From contig CP046864.1 in NCBI GenBank assembly GCA_039640495.1, forward strand, positions 310,001 through 374,000: a stretch of 64,000 bases of DNA. The letters run 5' to 3'. Positions 54,859 through 62,949 of this stretch are shown piece after piece. Made by a program: the position numbers and the translations under genes. The number at the start of each line of letters is the position of its first letter. Position 1 is the stretch's first letter. The DNA comes from Rhodobacteraceae bacterium IMCC1335 (lineage in GTDB: Bacteria; Pseudomonadota; Alphaproteobacteria; Rhodobacterales; Rhodobacteraceae). Under the pieces are notes generated by a model that saw only the letters and a list, made by a program, of their open reading frames with translations, was not told where the DNA came from and did not search any database.

Positions 54859-55251
54859 ATGGCCGAGACAATCCTTCAGAAACGTGTGTTGGACTATTTT
54901 CGTGGTGTCGACCAAGAAGATTTGCCCCTTATATTAACAACATTATGCAAAGACTGTCTGTTTTCGGTCGAAACGCATGGAATCGCGCTAAAAGGGCATC
55001 AAGAGATTAGCGGAATGTTCCAGCGGCTATGGTCCAAGCACAAATGGGTGCGCCATGACCAGTTTTCATTTGTGGAAAATACAACGAATGCCGAAATTGC
55101 AACCCGGTTCAGGGTAACCAATATGCTAAAAACGGGACAGCTGGTCTATAAATCCAATTGTAACTTTTTCACCCTTAAGGATGAAAAATTTGACACTGTG
55201 CGCGTTTATATGGCCGGCGAAAACACGCTGAACCATGCTGATGCAGATTAG
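54859..55251 (+). CDS. NTF2/SnoaL-like protein
   Basis: 130 residues from the ATG at 54859 with GAGGCG upstream; a GTG-type longer frame starts at 54814 inside the previous gene. Fold indicators: QKRVLDYFRGVDQEDLPLIL, KGHQEISGMFQRLWSKHKWV, FRVTNMLKTGQLVYKSNCNF. It follows the tautomerase-NTF2 gene by 13 bases in one operon. It probably acts as an isomerase, hydratase or binding protein. Its stop overlaps the stop of the convergent racemase-like gene. Confidence 0.75.
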   Translation: MAETILQKRVLDYFRGVDQEDLPLILTTLCKDCLFSVETHGIALKGHQEISGMFQRLWSKHKWVRHDQFSFVENTTNAEIATRFRVTNMLKTGQLVYKSNCNFFTLKDEKFDTVRVYMAGENTLNHADAD

Positions 55252-56012
55252 TGATTAAATTCACCGGCAGCGTCCATCATTGCCTGCACCATAGCATCGC
55301 GCGGTGCTGGCGATGTTGGATAGGCGCGCGCGCTTTGCGTAAGCCCCAAACCTAGTAAGGTTTCCACCAGTTTATAAGTCAATGGGCCGGGATTGATCAC
55401 CGGGATATCTAATGCATCAGCAAGATACGCATGGGCTTGATGCATTGTTGTTGATCCCAGCAAAATAACATCAGCGCCGTCTTGATCAATCGCTTGCTGC
55501 GCTGCAGACAATAATTTTGAAAAAATCTCTTCTTCTTTACCTTCTAATAAGACTTGATTGTCCGGAGCCACGTCGATCGATCTTATCGAGGCCATCTGCA
55601 TCTGAAGACCCAAGTCTTTTGCCGTTTTTTGGTAAAGATGATCCCATTTTTTCCACATTGTCAGAATTGAAAACCGCCGCCCCAACATCAGGGCGGTTAA
55701 CATGGAAGCCCGTCCGGGCCCGACAACCGGGATCGATAAAACCGAGCGTAACGCAGCCACTCCGGAATCACTCATCGTATCCACGCAAACGGCATCAAAC
55801 CCATCTTGTTCAGCGCTTTGACCAGCTTCCAGAATGGCCATATCCGCAAGCACCATATCGGCCTCTGAAATATAGTTTTTAGGCGCAGCTTTCACCGCTT
55901 TGAACGTAAATGCCATTTGCTCGGATATTTGAACCGCATCGAGCTGTTGTTTGCGCAGGGCCAAATTGTCTTTTGACATTGGAAACGGAACAATCACCAA
56001 AATTTGCTTCAT
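55248..56012 (-). CDS. Asp/Glu/hydantoin racemase-fold protein without the two catalytic Cys
   Basis: 254 residues. Overall pattern of the Asp/Glu/hydantoin racemase superfamily: VIVPFPMSKDN at the N-terminus, FDAVCVDTMSDSGVAALRSV, IPVVGPGRASMLTALMLG and DVILLGSTTMHQAHAYLADA. In racemases two Cys face each other (xACFGDPG and LGCxGM). Here they are Thr and Ser, so proton abstraction by Cys pairs is not possible. The true activity may be a decarboxylation, hydrolysis or binding role. Located between the NTF2 pair and the SDR gene. Confidence 0.75.
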   Translation of the reverse strand: MKQILVIVPFPMSKDNLALRKQQLDAVQISEQMAFTFKAVKAAPKNYISEADMVLADMAILEAGQSAEQDGFDAVCVDTMSDSGVAALRSVLSIPVVGPGRASMLTALMLGRRFSILTMWKKWDHLYQKTAKDLGLQMQMASIRSIDVAPDNQVLLEGKEEEIFSKLLSAAQQAIDQDGADVILLGSTTMHQAHAYLADALDIPVINPGPLTYKLVETLLGLGLTQSARAYPTSPAPRDAMVQAMMDAAGEFNH

Positions 56013-56069
56013 ATATTCATACCACTGTGCAACTCTTCTAACAGATTTCCTCGATCTAGGACGCCACCA

Positions 56070-56810
56070 ATGATATCGCTTGTCAATAGACGTCTATTCA
56101 TAACCGGGATGGGAAGTGGCATCGGCCTTGCAAGTGCGCGCCTTGCCAAGAGCCTTGGCGCGCATGTTTCAGGGACTGTTTTCAACAAGGCACAACGTGA
56201 CGCAGTCGCGCCGATAGTCTCTGCTGATCACTGCTTTGAGCTGGACATCACCGATGAAAACGCATTGCACAGCGCAATACGGCAAGCCGCAGAGACATCC
56301 GAGGGGTTAGACGGGATTTTATCTTCAGCTGGTATGATTAAACTGCTGCGCAGCGAAGAGACCAGCCCGCCAGATTGGGCCCGCATTCTGGATGTAAATT
56401 TGAATGCGAGCTTTCAGCTTGCCAAATGCGCTATTCCCTATTTGCGCCAAAATGAAGCAAGCGCCATTGTGATGATCTCAAGTCAAATTGGCCTCGTCGG
56501 GCATAAAAATGCAGCGGCATATGCCGCCTCAAAATCCGCGATTAATGGTTTGGCCCGATCGATGGCGCTTGAGCTTGCGGAAGATAACATACGGGTGAAT
56601 GCCATTGCACCGGGCCCAATCGCAACCGATATGACAGCCGCGACGCGCGCCAACAAACCCCGCTTCGAAGCCTTGAGGCAAGCGATACCTTTGGGCCGTT
56701 TTGGACGCGCCGAAGAAATCGCCAATCTGGCGGCGTTTTTACTTTCGGACGCGGCCTCATTCATAACCGGTCAGGTGATAGTGGCAGATGGCGGTTTCAC
56801 CGCGCAATGA
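56070..56810 (+). CDS. Short-chain dehydrogenase/reductase (SDR)
   Basis: 246 residues from the ATG at 56070 (MISLVNRRLFITGMGSGIGL); the frame opens further upstream. NAD(P) motif GMGSGIG, ELDITDENALHSA, active-site Ser in VMISSQIGLVG, YAASKSAINGLARSMALELA with Tyr and Lys, and the C-terminal PLGRFGRAEEIANLAAFLLS with GQVIVADGGFT. It oxidises or reduces an alcohol/ketone. It is divergent from the racemase-like gene and convergent with livF (1-base gap). Role in the surrounding pathway inferred only. Confidence 0.92.
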   Translation: MISLVNRRLFITGMGSGIGLASARLAKSLGAHVSGTVFNKAQRDAVAPIVSADHCFELDITDENALHSAIRQAAETSEGLDGILSSAGMIKLLRSEETSPPDWARILDVNLNASFQLAKCAIPYLRQNEASAIVMISSQIGLVGHKNAAAYAASKSAINGLARSMALELAEDNIRVNAIAPGPIATDMTAATRANKPRFEALRQAIPLGRFGRAEEIANLAAFLLSDAASFITGQVIVADGGFTAQ

Positions 56811-56811
56811 C

Positions 56812-57513
56812 TTACAAGCCCAAATATGACCTTTTCAAATCACTGTTTTCGCGTAAGTCGGCAGCAGGACCCGACATAGCGACCGTGCCCTCTGCAATCA
56901 CATAAGCCCGATTTGCAATCGCGAGCGATTGAATGACATTCTGCTCCACCAATATCACGGCGAGACCGCTTTCATTAATCTGTTTTATCAATGTGAACAT
57001 CTGCTCCACCAATAAAGGAGAAAGGCCCAACGATGGCTCATCCAATAGCAGCACGCGTGGCTCTCCCATCAGACCGCGCGCTATGGCAACCATCTGCTGT
57101 TCGCCCCCCGAAAGCGTACCAGCGGTTTGAAATAGGCGTTCTTTGAGTTTAGGAAAAACGCCCAGAACCCGCTCAAGATTGCTGGCCCGATTGGGCTTGC
57201 CCCGGCGATAACTGCCCAATTCAAGGTTTTCTTTCACGGATAGGTTGGGAAATAACTTGCGCCCCTCGGGGACATGTATCAGGCCCATATCAACGATCTC
57301 AACCGGGTCGCACCCCGAGATTAAAACATCATCGAAATAGATCGAACCAGAGCTTGGCTTGATCAAGCCCGAAATTGTGTTGTTCAGCGTGGTTTTTCCA
57401 ACACCATTACTACCCAGAACCGCGACAATTTCTCCCGCACCCACATCTAGCGTGACATCGCGCAACACCTGCAGCGGACCGTAGCCCGCGTTTAAACCTT
57501 CAATCCTGATCAT
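56812..57513 (-). CDS. livF: Liv-type ABC importer ATPase 2
   Basis: 233 residues: Walker A AVLGSNGVGKTTLNNTISGL, Q-loop and LFPNLSVKENLELGSY, signature LSGGEQQMVAIARGLMG, Walker B VLLLDEPSLGLSPLLV, H-loop region LVEQNVIQSLAIANRAYVIA. The short length and VPEGRKLFP motif are typical of LivF. Last gene of the five-gene importer; its start overlaps the livG stop. Confidence 0.94.
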   Translation of the reverse strand: MIRIEGLNAGYGPLQVLRDVTLDVGAGEIVAVLGSNGVGKTTLNNTISGLIKPSSGSIYFDDVLISGCDPVEIVDMGLIHVPEGRKLFPNLSVKENLELGSYRRGKPNRASNLERVLGVFPKLKERLFQTAGTLSGGEQQMVAIARGLMGEPRVLLLDEPSLGLSPLLVEQMFTLIKQINESGLAVILVEQNVIQSLAIANRAYVIAEGTVAMSGPAADLRENSDLKRSYLGL

Positions 57514-58253
57514 GCTGCACCCTCGCCAGCCATCGCCGCGGCCGCCCCATGGCCAAGATAGGCCTCAATAACGATTGGGTTCGATGCCACCGATTCCGGC
57601 GTGCCTTGGGCGATCAGTTTTCCATCATTTAAAACATATGTTCTATCAGATAAATTCACGACCGCTTTCATCACATGCTCGATTAAAAAAATCGTCACGC
57701 CTGTATCGCGAATACCCTTAATGACGTCGACAATTTCGTCGATTTCGGTCGGGTTAAGGCCCGCCATAACCTCATCAAGCAAAAGCAGCTTTGGTTTGGT
57801 GGCTAAGGCCCGTGCCAGTTCAAGGCGCTTTCGGGCCGCAACGGTCAATCCATCTGCTTTTTGATGCAATTGCGAGGTCATGCCAACAATGTCAGCCACG
57901 CGTTCCGCCTCACGTTGCGCCAAGGCTTTATCGCCGGTTCGAGAATAGGCCCCAACCATAATATTCTCCAGCGTATTCAAAGCCGCGAATGGTTGAGTGA
58001 TTTGAAACGTGCGTACCATGCCTCTCTGGCAGATTTTATGCGGTTTCAGATTTAAAATCGACTGCCCATGCAGCTGCACGTCACCGCCATCGGGCTTCAA
58101 AAAACCGGCAATACTCGCAAATAATGTTGTTTTGCCTGCCCCATTGGGCCCGATCAAAGATACAATCTCACCTTCAATCACCGATAAATCCACCGCAGAA
58201 ACGGCGATCAAACCGCCGAAGCGTTTTGTAAGTTGCTTTACTTCAAGCACCAC
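57510..58253 (-). CDS. livG: Liv-type ABC importer ATPase 1
   Basis: 247 residues: Walker A LIGPNGAGKTTLFASIAGFL, Q-loop VRTFQITQPFAALNTLEN, signature LTVAARKRLELARALATKPK, Walker B LLLDEVMAGLNPTEIDEIVD, H-loop FLIEHVMKAVVNLSDRTYVL. The signature is degenerate, as in many LivG proteins. It overlaps livM. Confidence 0.94.
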   Translation of the reverse strand: MVLEVKQLTKRFGGLIAVSAVDLSVIEGEIVSLIGPNGAGKTTLFASIAGFLKPDGGDVQLHGQSILNLKPHKICQRGMVRTFQITQPFAALNTLENIMVGAYSRTGDKALAQREAERVADIVGMTSQLHQKADGLTVAARKRLELARALATKPKLLLLDEVMAGLNPTEIDEIVDVIKGIRDTGVTIFLIEHVMKAVVNLSDRTYVLNDGKLIAQGTPESVASNPIVIEAYLGHGAAAAMAGEGAA

Positions 58254-59211
58254 CGTCCTCCTTTTTGCCGCGGGTCTTGCGAAAAAGCCCGACCAAGCCG
58301 TTTGGAAGATACGAGATGATAAAAATCAAAATCACCCCATAAACGATCAGGCTCAAACCCGGGGTATCAATAAAATGTCGGGCGACTTCATTCACAACAT
58401 GCAACACAACCGATCCGATAAGCGGTCCAAACACTGTGCCCAGCCCTCCAACGATGCTTACGAGTAACATTTCAACCGATAAGGCGATGGAATATGAAAT
58501 TGGCGGGTCAATATATAAATATTTCTGGGCATAAAATGTTCCCGCAGCGCCGCCCATACCCCCCATAATCATAATCGCATAGAGCTTGCATTTCAGCGTA
58601 TCAATGCCCAAAGCTTCCGCGGCCTCTTCATTCTCTCGGATCGCAACAAGCTGCGCGCCAAATCGTGATCGTTCCAACCACAGGGCAATCGCCAAAGAAA
58701 TCACCAGCAAGAAAAGCGAGAAATAGTAAAAGCCCGTGGGCGAAACAAATTGCAAATTCTTTAACCCGGGCGCATAGGTGAGGAAAAGCCCAACACCTCC
58801 GCCCGTAAATTCAACCGAATTTGCCAAAACGCGCAAAAGCTCTGCAAAAGCCAGCGTGATCAACGCGAAATATGATCCACGCAAGCCTGATCTGAAGCTT
58901 AAATATCCGACCAGAAATCCTAAAAGTGCTCCCATCAACACGGCCACAAAAATGCCAAAGATAGGAGGTATACCAAACGTGATCAAAAGAATGGAAGATG
59001 TATACGCCCCGGTTCCAAAGAACATAACACCACCAAAAGAAAACTGACCTGCGTACCCACCCAAAATATTCCAAGACTGCCCGATATAGGCAGTAAAAAA
59101 AATCAAAGTCAGAACATCGAGGTAGAATTTGCTTGAGATACCAACTGGTGCAAGCGCAGCTACCAGAAAAGCCAACCCGAACAACAATGCATTTTTAGCC
59201 TTAAAAGTCAT
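58243..59211 (-). CDS. livM: Liv-type ABC importer permease 2
   Basis: 322 residues, about nine hydrophobic helices. Motifs: LNILGGYAGQFSFGGVMFFG-like (NILGGYAGQFSFGG), ALITLAFAELLRVLANSVEF, FTGGGVGLFLTY, and the EAA-like loop RENEEAAEALGIDTLKCKLY. The start overlaps the livH stop. Confidence 0.94.
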   Translation of the reverse strand: MTFKAKNALLFGLAFLVAALAPVGISSKFYLDVLTLIFFTAYIGQSWNILGGYAGQFSFGGVMFFGTGAYTSSILLITFGIPPIFGIFVAVLMGALLGFLVGYLSFRSGLRGSYFALITLAFAELLRVLANSVEFTGGGVGLFLTYAPGLKNLQFVSPTGFYYFSLFLLVISLAIALWLERSRFGAQLVAIRENEEAAEALGIDTLKCKLYAIMIMGGMGGAAGTFYAQKYLYIDPPISYSIALSVEMLLVSIVGGLGTVFGPLIGSVVLHVVNEVARHFIDTPGLSLIVYGVILIFIISYLPNGLVGLFRKTRGKKEDGGA

Positions 59212-60086
59212 GCCTTGCTCCCGAAAATACCCGTCGGTCTAAAAATCAGGATCAAGATAAAGATAAGAGAAATTCCAATCTGCCCCAGGCTTTCGCCCAG
59301 AAGCAGCCCCCCAACAGATTCTGTTATTCCAATAATAAAACCGCCCAGCAAAGCCCCAACGATACTGCCCATCCCTCCTAAGACAACGATTGTAAAAGCG
59401 ATTATGACAAATACGTTTCCGGTATAGGGGTCTACGTAAAAAATTGGCAGTAACATGCAACCAGCGGCGCCCAAACAAGCGATACCAATGCCAAATGTTA
59501 CTGCAAAAACATGCTCAACATCGATCCCAACCAATCTGGCCCCTTCGCGCTGTTTCGCAACGGCGCGTATTGCCTTTCCTAAATCTGTGAGGGACATCAA
59601 CATCCAAAGAAATCCACAGATCACAAGCGAGGCGATGAAAGAGATCAGCTTGGGATATGACAGATACAAGAAGCCTAAATCGAGTGAGTCATAACTATAA
59701 GAAAGGCTTATCGTTTGTTGATCGCCTGTGAAAAAAAACAAAGCTGCGTTTTCAAGTATAATCGATAAACCCAGCGTGATCAGCAGGATATTTTGATCTT
59801 TGCCGCCGGAAAGCTTCCCGATCCCCCATCGATAAATGACATAGCCAAAAATAAAGCTCGCCGGCGTCACAATAAGGATCGCCACGTAAGGATCTATATT
59901 CAAGATTTTAAACAGAAAATAAGCAGAATACAGCGCCAGCATCAACATCGCACCATGAGCAAAGTTAATAATGTGCAGCACACCGTAAATCAGCGTTAAG
60001 CCCAAAGCGACCAGCGCGTAAATAGCGCCAAACATAAACCCATTAATGATGCCTGCTGGAAGCAGTGAAAGACTGGTTGATAACAT
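59208..60086 (-). CDS. livH: Liv-type ABC importer permease 1
   Basis: 292 residues, about eight hydrophobic helices. Motifs: GIINGFMFGAIYALVALGLT, YGVLHIINFAHGAMLMLALY, LGKAIRAVAKQREGARLVGI and VIAFTIVVLGGMGSIVGALL. Second gene of the importer operon after the binding protein. It starts 82 bases after the binding-protein stop, with a strong hairpin between them. Confidence 0.94.
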   Translation of the reverse strand: MLSTSLSLLPAGIINGFMFGAIYALVALGLTLIYGVLHIINFAHGAMLMLALYSAYFLFKILNIDPYVAILIVTPASFIFGYVIYRWGIGKLSGGKDQNILLITLGLSIILENAALFFFTGDQQTISLSYSYDSLDLGFLYLSYPKLISFIASLVICGFLWMLMSLTDLGKAIRAVAKQREGARLVGIDVEHVFAVTFGIGIACLGAAGCMLLPIFYVDPYTGNVFVIIAFTIVVLGGMGSIVGALLGGFIIGITESVGGLLLGESLGQIGISLIFILILIFRPTGIFGSKA

Positions 60087-60121
60087 CTAATTTCTTTGCT
60101 CGATGACGGTTTGTTGTGGGG

Positions 60122-60149
60122 GGCAGCCTTTAATTCACAAAAGGCTGCC
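60122..60149 (-). terminator. Hairpin between binding protein and livH genes
   Basis: GGCAGCCTTT pairs perfectly with AAAGGCTGCC across an 8-base loop. No T run follows on the minus strand, so it is more likely a partial terminator or mRNA-stabilising hairpin that favours the binding protein. Confidence 0.55.
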
Positions 60150-60168
60150 TCCATTTCATACTACTCTT

Positions 60169-61398
60169 TTAACTACGCGGGAAAACCGCAGAGGCGGACG
60201 CGTAGTCAGAGGGTGCTATAATTTGCACATCGCCCTTCTGTGCTTGAATGGCAACTGCGCGCGACCCCATATTTTGACCATCAACCATTTTAGTCGGTCC
60301 GTAAGGCATAAAGTCAATATCCAGCGTTGAGCTCGCCAAAGCTGCATTCACAGCCTCTTTATCGGTGGAGCCTGCACGCTCAAACCCATCGGCAAGGAAC
60401 ATGATTGACATGTAAGCGCAATATACTTCGAAGGTGAAATACTTACCATCTGCCTCGGTGCGCGCACGCATCTGTTGCCCCGATGCCGAGCTCGGATCAT
60501 ACCAATGGTTCACATCGATCATATTTTCTGCAATTTGAGGCATTTCATCCACAAACTTGAAGTTGAAACCGCCTCCAAGCACAGAATAGCTGGCCATAAA
60601 ATCAACCCGCTGTTGACGCAAGGTTTTCGCAAGTAGGATATATTCACCAGGATAATTGATCGGCATGATGATATCCGGCTTGGCCGATTTTAACCGCAAT
60701 GCGATATTATCAAAATTTCGCGTTGGATTGGCATGTTTGATCGTTTCAATCACCTCCAAACCATGACTGGCAAGGGCTTTGGTCACCAGTTTGGCTGTTC
60801 CTGTACCAAATTCTGATTCCTCATGCACGATTGCAACCGTTTTGGCAGGTGAGCCTGCGGCTTTGTTAATCTCGGCAAGATTAACGGATGCATCTGCCGC
60901 AATCCGGCCATATCCATCCGCCATTCTAAAGACATTGCTCAGACCGCGCTGCACCAATTTATCCGAAACACCAACATCAACCGAGAACGGTATATTATAT
61001 TTGGCCGCCGCTGCAGAGGCCGCAAGTCCAACGGCTGATTGATAACAGCCTTGAATGGCGTGCACACCTGCCTCGTTCATTTTTTCAACTTCGGCGGCGC
61101 CGATCTCTGGTTTTGTCTGCGAATCTCCCAAAACCGCTTCTAATGCCGCGCCGCCCATAGATTTTATACCGCCCGCGGCGTTGAGATCGGCAATGGCCAT
61201 TTGCGCACCATAGCGCAATTGTGCGGCCGGATAGGCAGCCCAGCCCGTTGCGGGATGGATCAAGCCAATTTTAACGGCACCAGCGGCACGCGCGATTTGT
61301 GGAGCTGATAAACCTGCTGCGGCAAGTGCAAATGTTGCCGAGGCCCCTTTCATAAATTTACGGCGCGAGCCTGTAAACAAATCCTTTGATTTAGTCAT
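60169..61398 (-). CDS. Liv-type ABC importer binding protein with Tat signal
   Basis: 409 residues; AGGAGGG precedes the ATG. N-terminal Tat motif GSRRKFMKGASATFALAAAG, cleaved near PQIARAAG. The periplasmic-binding fold has VKIGLIHPATGWAAYPAAQL, LEAVLGDSQTKPEIGAAEVE, AIQGCYQSAVGLAASAAAAK and VAIVHEESEFGTGTAKLVTK. Tat export suggests folding before secretion. The ligand is not leucine by default: genes on both sides encode catabolic enzymes, so it may bind a cyclic amide or substituted organic acid. First gene of the importer operon. Confidence 0.93.
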   Translation of the reverse strand: MTKSKDLFTGSRRKFMKGASATFALAAAGLSAPQIARAAGAVKIGLIHPATGWAAYPAAQLRYGAQMAIADLNAAGGIKSMGGAALEAVLGDSQTKPEIGAAEVEKMNEAGVHAIQGCYQSAVGLAASAAAAKYNIPFSVDVGVSDKLVQRGLSNVFRMADGYGRIAADASVNLAEINKAAGSPAKTVAIVHEESEFGTGTAKLVTKALASHGLEVIETIKHANPTRNFDNIALRLKSAKPDIIMPINYPGEYILLAKTLRQQRVDFMASYSVLGGGFNFKFVDEMPQIAENMIDVNHWYDPSSASGQQMRARTEADGKYFTFEVYCAYMSIMFLADGFERAGSTDKEAVNAALASSTLDIDFMPYGPTKMVDGQNMGSRAVAIQAQKGDVQIIAPSDYASASAVFPRS

Positions 61399-61541
61399 TA
61401 AACCCTCCTGTCGGTTTTACATAAGCCATTACTTGGCCCTTATACTTTGATTAGACACGTAAAACTCTTCTTGTGTCCAACCAATAATGATAAAATAGCA
61501 CGCAACGCAGATAATCAAATTTGTAAAGTTGGAACAAACTT

Positions 61542-62879
61542 ATGCCAAATCACCTTCACGCTTTTGCTGATTTCCTTACGCAAACAAAATTCAATGATAT
61601 TCCTGAACCGGCTGTAAAACGGGCAAAACTGATTATAGCCGATTGCATTGCGGCCATTGTAGGCGGCAGCGCTGAGGCCGAAAATCAAGCCCTGGAAACC
61701 TCAATCATGCGCCACGGATGTGCGCGTATCTTAGGCGGCTCAAACTTCAGCGATGCACAATCGGCAAGCTTGATGAACGGAACAGCGGGCACCGCGCTAG
61801 AAATGGATGAAGGTCATCAATTTGCACGAGGACATCCTGGTATGCATGTTTTCCCAGCATTGCTTGCCGCCTCCGACACCGCGGATGCGCCGGTCACAGG
61901 GCAAGAATTTCTTCAGTCGTTTATCCTTGGATATGACATTGCCGCGCGTATCGGACTTGCAACAAACCTGAACCCCCATATGCACCCGCATGGCACCTGG
62001 GGCGTTATCGGCGCTGCTTGCGCGATTGGCGTCTTAAATCGCTTAGACAGACAAAAAATTATAGAACTGATCAATATTTCTTCAAACTTCAGCTTAACGA
62101 CCAGCCGAAAAACCATGCTGGAAGGGGGCACGGTTCGCAATTCCTACACGGGTATTTCCAGTCAAATGGCGCATTTGGCTTATCAAATTTTACAAGCCGG
62201 TTTCAGTGGAGAAAAAGATGGAATCGGCTCTGTTTTTGGAAATATTGTTTCTTCAGGCTTTGATACCGCTGCAGCTTTGGACGCGTTGGGAACGCGGTTT
62301 GAGGTAACTCGAAACTATTTCAAGCTTCACGCGTGCTGTCGTTATAATCATGCAGCTTTGGACGCACTCTGGCTCTTAATGGAACAATATTCAGAGCTTC
62401 AAGATCCCGAAAACATTGCACATATCAATGTTGAAAGCTATTTTCTGGCGGCCGAATTGACCGATCCAAAACCGCGCAATATGCTGGCGGCACGGTTTTC
62501 TGTTCCCTTTGCTGTGGCCACAAGTTTGGTCAATAGATCCTCAAAAATTGAGAGCTTTACCCAAGATATGCTTAGGAAGACCAAAATATTGGAACTGGCT
62601 GCAAAAACATCGATTAAAGAAAATGCCGATATGTCAGCGCAATTACCCGATTATCGCCCTGCCAGTATCTGCATTACTATGCAAAATGGAAGCACCTATC
62701 GCGCGAGTGTAAAAACCAACCGTGGGGATTGGCGAGATCCTTATTCTGAAGCTGCATTAAAAGAAAAATATACTAGCTTAACCGCCCGCCGTTGGAGCAT
62801 CGCAAAAAGCAATGCTCTTTATACACGCATTCTAAATTTGGATCGCGCCTTGGACATGAAAGAAGTATTCACCCTTTAA
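61542..62879 (+). CDS. MmgE/PrpD family protein
   Basis: 445 residues. Family motifs: FADFLTQTKFNDIPEPAVKR, SLMNGTAGTALEMDEGHQFA, GHPGMHVFPALLAASDT, HPHGTWGVIGAACAIGVLNR and FKLHACCRYNHAALDALWLL. Members include 2-methylcitrate dehydratase PrpD, cis-aconitate decarboxylase and iminodisuccinate epimerase, so the exact reaction is open. Divergent from the Liv importer. It would act on a tricarboxylic or dicarboxylic intermediate. Full length. 70 bases before the IS1182 end. Confidence 0.9.
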   Translation: MPNHLHAFADFLTQTKFNDIPEPAVKRAKLIIADCIAAIVGGSAEAENQALETSIMRHGCARILGGSNFSDAQSASLMNGTAGTALEMDEGHQFARGHPGMHVFPALLAASDTADAPVTGQEFLQSFILGYDIAARIGLATNLNPHMHPHGTWGVIGAACAIGVLNRLDRQKIIELINISSNFSLTTSRKTMLEGGTVRNSYTGISSQMAHLAYQILQAGFSGEKDGIGSVFGNIVSSGFDTAAALDALGTRFEVTRNYFKLHACCRYNHAALDALWLLMEQYSELQDPENIAHINVESYFLAAELTDPKPRNMLAARFSVPFAVATSLVNRSSKIESFTQDMLRKTKILELAAKTSIKENADMSAQLPDYRPASICITMQNGSTYRASVKTNRGDWRDPYSEAALKEKYTSLTARRWSIAKSNALYTRILNLDRALDMKEVFTL

Positions 62880-62949
62880 AAAAGGCGTCAGCAGGCACGG
62901 TAGTTTTTCGCTGCGAGCGCGCGCAGCACAATAGACGAACTCACAGTAT

